Positions 5,155-6,024 of a stretch of 6,024 nt of DNA are shown here, piece by piece. Both the position numbers and the translations under genes were made by a program. Origin of the DNA: an uncultured Lachnospiraceae bacterium. Lineage in GTDB: Bacteria; Bacillota; Clostridia; Lachnospirales; Lachnospiraceae. Position 1 is the stretch's first letter. Each line of letters opens with the position of its first letter. The stretch covers positions 1 to 6,024 of the forward strand of contig CAMWOK010000196.1 of assembly GCA_947175845.1 (NCBI GenBank), given 5' to 3'. A model generated the notes under the pieces. That model ran no database searches. It was not told where the DNA came from and saw nothing but the letters and a program-made list of their open reading frames with translations.

Positions 5155-5973
5155 CTACTCTGCATCTGTGTAATTCAGACTGACTGTTCCCATACTCAGC
5201 GTGGCTTTCAGCGTGCCTGCATCCCCCTTCTGGCGATACTTTGTACCCTCGTGCTCGCCGTTCACATGCACGCTTCCCATAGACGCTTCCAGATCTATCT
5301 CGTACGCGTCAAGATTCTGCTGTGCGTCAATCAGCACATCTCCCATGGCGTTTACTACCGTGAGACTGGAAAAGGTACAGCTCTCCGCCTCGACTGAGCC
5401 CATGTGGTTGTTCAGCTCGGCATCCCCAAGCTGTGTGTCCCTGAGTGTAATCTCGCCCATATTGGTACAGATATCCGTCCTGTCAAAGCTGCACTTTTTG
5501 AAGATACAGCTTCCCATACTGGTCAGCGCCTCGCAGTCCGACACGGCAATTTTATCCATCGTGACATCTCCCATGGCAGTCCTGATATCCACGGAATCCA
5601 GCACAGTCCCCTCCGGCACAGTCAGTGTCAAATCGCAGCGCTCCCCTCTCAGCCCGTTTATGGTCCTGGGGTTTCTCTCCCTGACAAAGAGCGTCCCATC
5701 CTTGACTTCATACGAAAACTCCAGTCTGTCCGTGTATTGGCAGTAGAGGTAAAAGTGATCCCCCTCCTCAATGGTCAGGCTCATCATATCCGCGTCCAAA
5801 TCAATAACTGCAAAAGCGTCCAGATCTGCGCTTGTGCTTGTCGTTCTCGCATCCACAAACCGAAACCCTTCCCCGTACCGGAAAAGGCCGGAATGATAAA
5901 ATGTCCCTCCGATTACACAGCAGACCGTGATGACAGAAAGCAGTGCAATCCATATATTTTTTTTCATACGCAT
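5155..5973 (-). CDS. DUF4097-type membrane-anchored beta-repeat protein
   Basis: A 272-residue protein with a basic N-terminus, one hydrophobic segment (about 6-25) and then an extracytoplasmic domain. There is no good lipobox before Cys18-Cys19, so a signal anchor or ordinary signal peptide is more likely than a lipoprotein. From residue 134 it carries a Met-Gly motif at 134, 153, 172, 191, 210, 232 and 261. Five of these are spaced exactly 19 residues apart, with the last two at 22 and 29. This matches the DUF4097 / LiaG-like repeat family, predicted to form a stacked beta solenoid. Family members often sit with PadR regulators and DUF1700 proteins in envelope-stress or cell-surface loci, but the function is unproven. 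ATG 5973 is chosen because AGGAGG is 5 bases upstream; ATG 5976 is too close and ATG 5967 a little far. Confidence 0.78.
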   Translation of the reverse strand: MRMKKNIWIALLSVITVCCVIGGTFYHSGLFRYGEGFRFVDARTTSTSADLDAFAVIDLDADMMSLTIEEGDHFYLYCQYTDRLEFSYEVKDGTLFVRERNPRTINGLRGERCDLTLTVPEGTVLDSVDIRTAMGDVTMDKIAVSDCEALTSMGSCIFKKCSFDRTDICTNMGEITLRDTQLGDAELNNHMGSVEAESCTFSSLTVVNAMGDVLIDAQQNLDAYEIDLEASMGSVHVNGEHEGTKYRQKGDAGTLKATLSMGTVSLNYTDAE

Positions 5974-6023
5974 CATTTCCTCCTAATACCCTTCCTAAAC
6001 AGTTGCTCACCACACGGAGCGGA
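5973..6023 (-). CDS. Possible C-terminal end of an upstream gene
   Basis: One minus-strand frame is open from the window edge to a TGA at 5975-5973 and overlaps the DUF4097 start as TGATG. This would give a terminal SAPCGEQLFRKGIRRK. Such overlaps are common between DUF1700-like genes and DUF4097 genes. Only 16 codons are visible and another frame ends at 6007 (IRSVW), so either could be the true upstream gene end. The protein family cannot be recognised. Confidence 0.25.
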   Translation of the reverse strand, partial: SAPCGEQLFRKGIRRK

Positions 6024-6024
6024 T

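Noticed and set aside
1..5988. The same 10 bases (CCTCCTAATA) at 1-10 and 5979-5988
   Set aside because: Both are ribosome binding sites with the same AT-rich flank; too short and too common to be treated as a mobile-element repeat.
1..6024. CRISPR array, tRNA, rRNA, transposase or attachment site
   Set aside because: No regularly spaced repeats, no cloverleaf-like segments and no recombinase-like coding sequence were seen on either strand.

Overview
All genes in this window read on the minus strand, so the transcriptional order runs from high to low coordinates. The gene set suggests a Gram-positive anaerobe of the Clostridia, most likely Lachnospiraceae. The reasons are strong AGGAGG-type ribosome binding sites, a YqeG-AroE neighbourhood as in Firmicutes, a type II dehydroquinase, and a small DUF4097 membrane-anchored protein. 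Genus and species cannot be fixed from the sequence alone.

Right end (about 5155-6024): a DUF4097-type anchored beta-repeat protein with a very regular Met-Gly repeat. It is preceded by what may be the last codons of another gene, overlapping it as TGATG. Region 4959-5154 carries no large gene. It holds three strong hairpins, a possible extended -10 promoter and an 18-codon upstream ORF, so it looks like the structured leader of the next operon.

Middle (3316-4958): two ATPases of the dipeptide/oligopeptide/nickel ABC importer family. Both are short (271 and 255 aa), and no permease or binding-protein gene is in the window. A terminator-like hairpin lies between them.

Left (186-3263): a tight metabolic run. 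It comprises a YqeG-family HAD phosphatase, shikimate dehydrogenase (aroE), shikimate kinase (aroK), an HD-domain phosphohydrolase and type II 3-dehydroquinate dehydratase (aroQ). The three aro genes cover steps 3, 4 and 5 of the shikimate pathway (dehydroquinate to shikimate 3-phosphate). They are interleaved with two phosphohydrolases of unproven substrate. Gaps between genes from 4958 to 186 are 1 to 70 bases, so the whole block may be one operon. Positions 1-185 hold a large inverted repeat, a near-consensus minus-strand promoter and an AGGAGG at the very edge, which marks a further gene beyond the window.

Most of the window is ordinary core metabolism. The parts most worth a second look are the structured leader at 4959-5120, the permease-less ATPase pair with its internal hairpin, and the 19-residue Met-Gly repeat protein.
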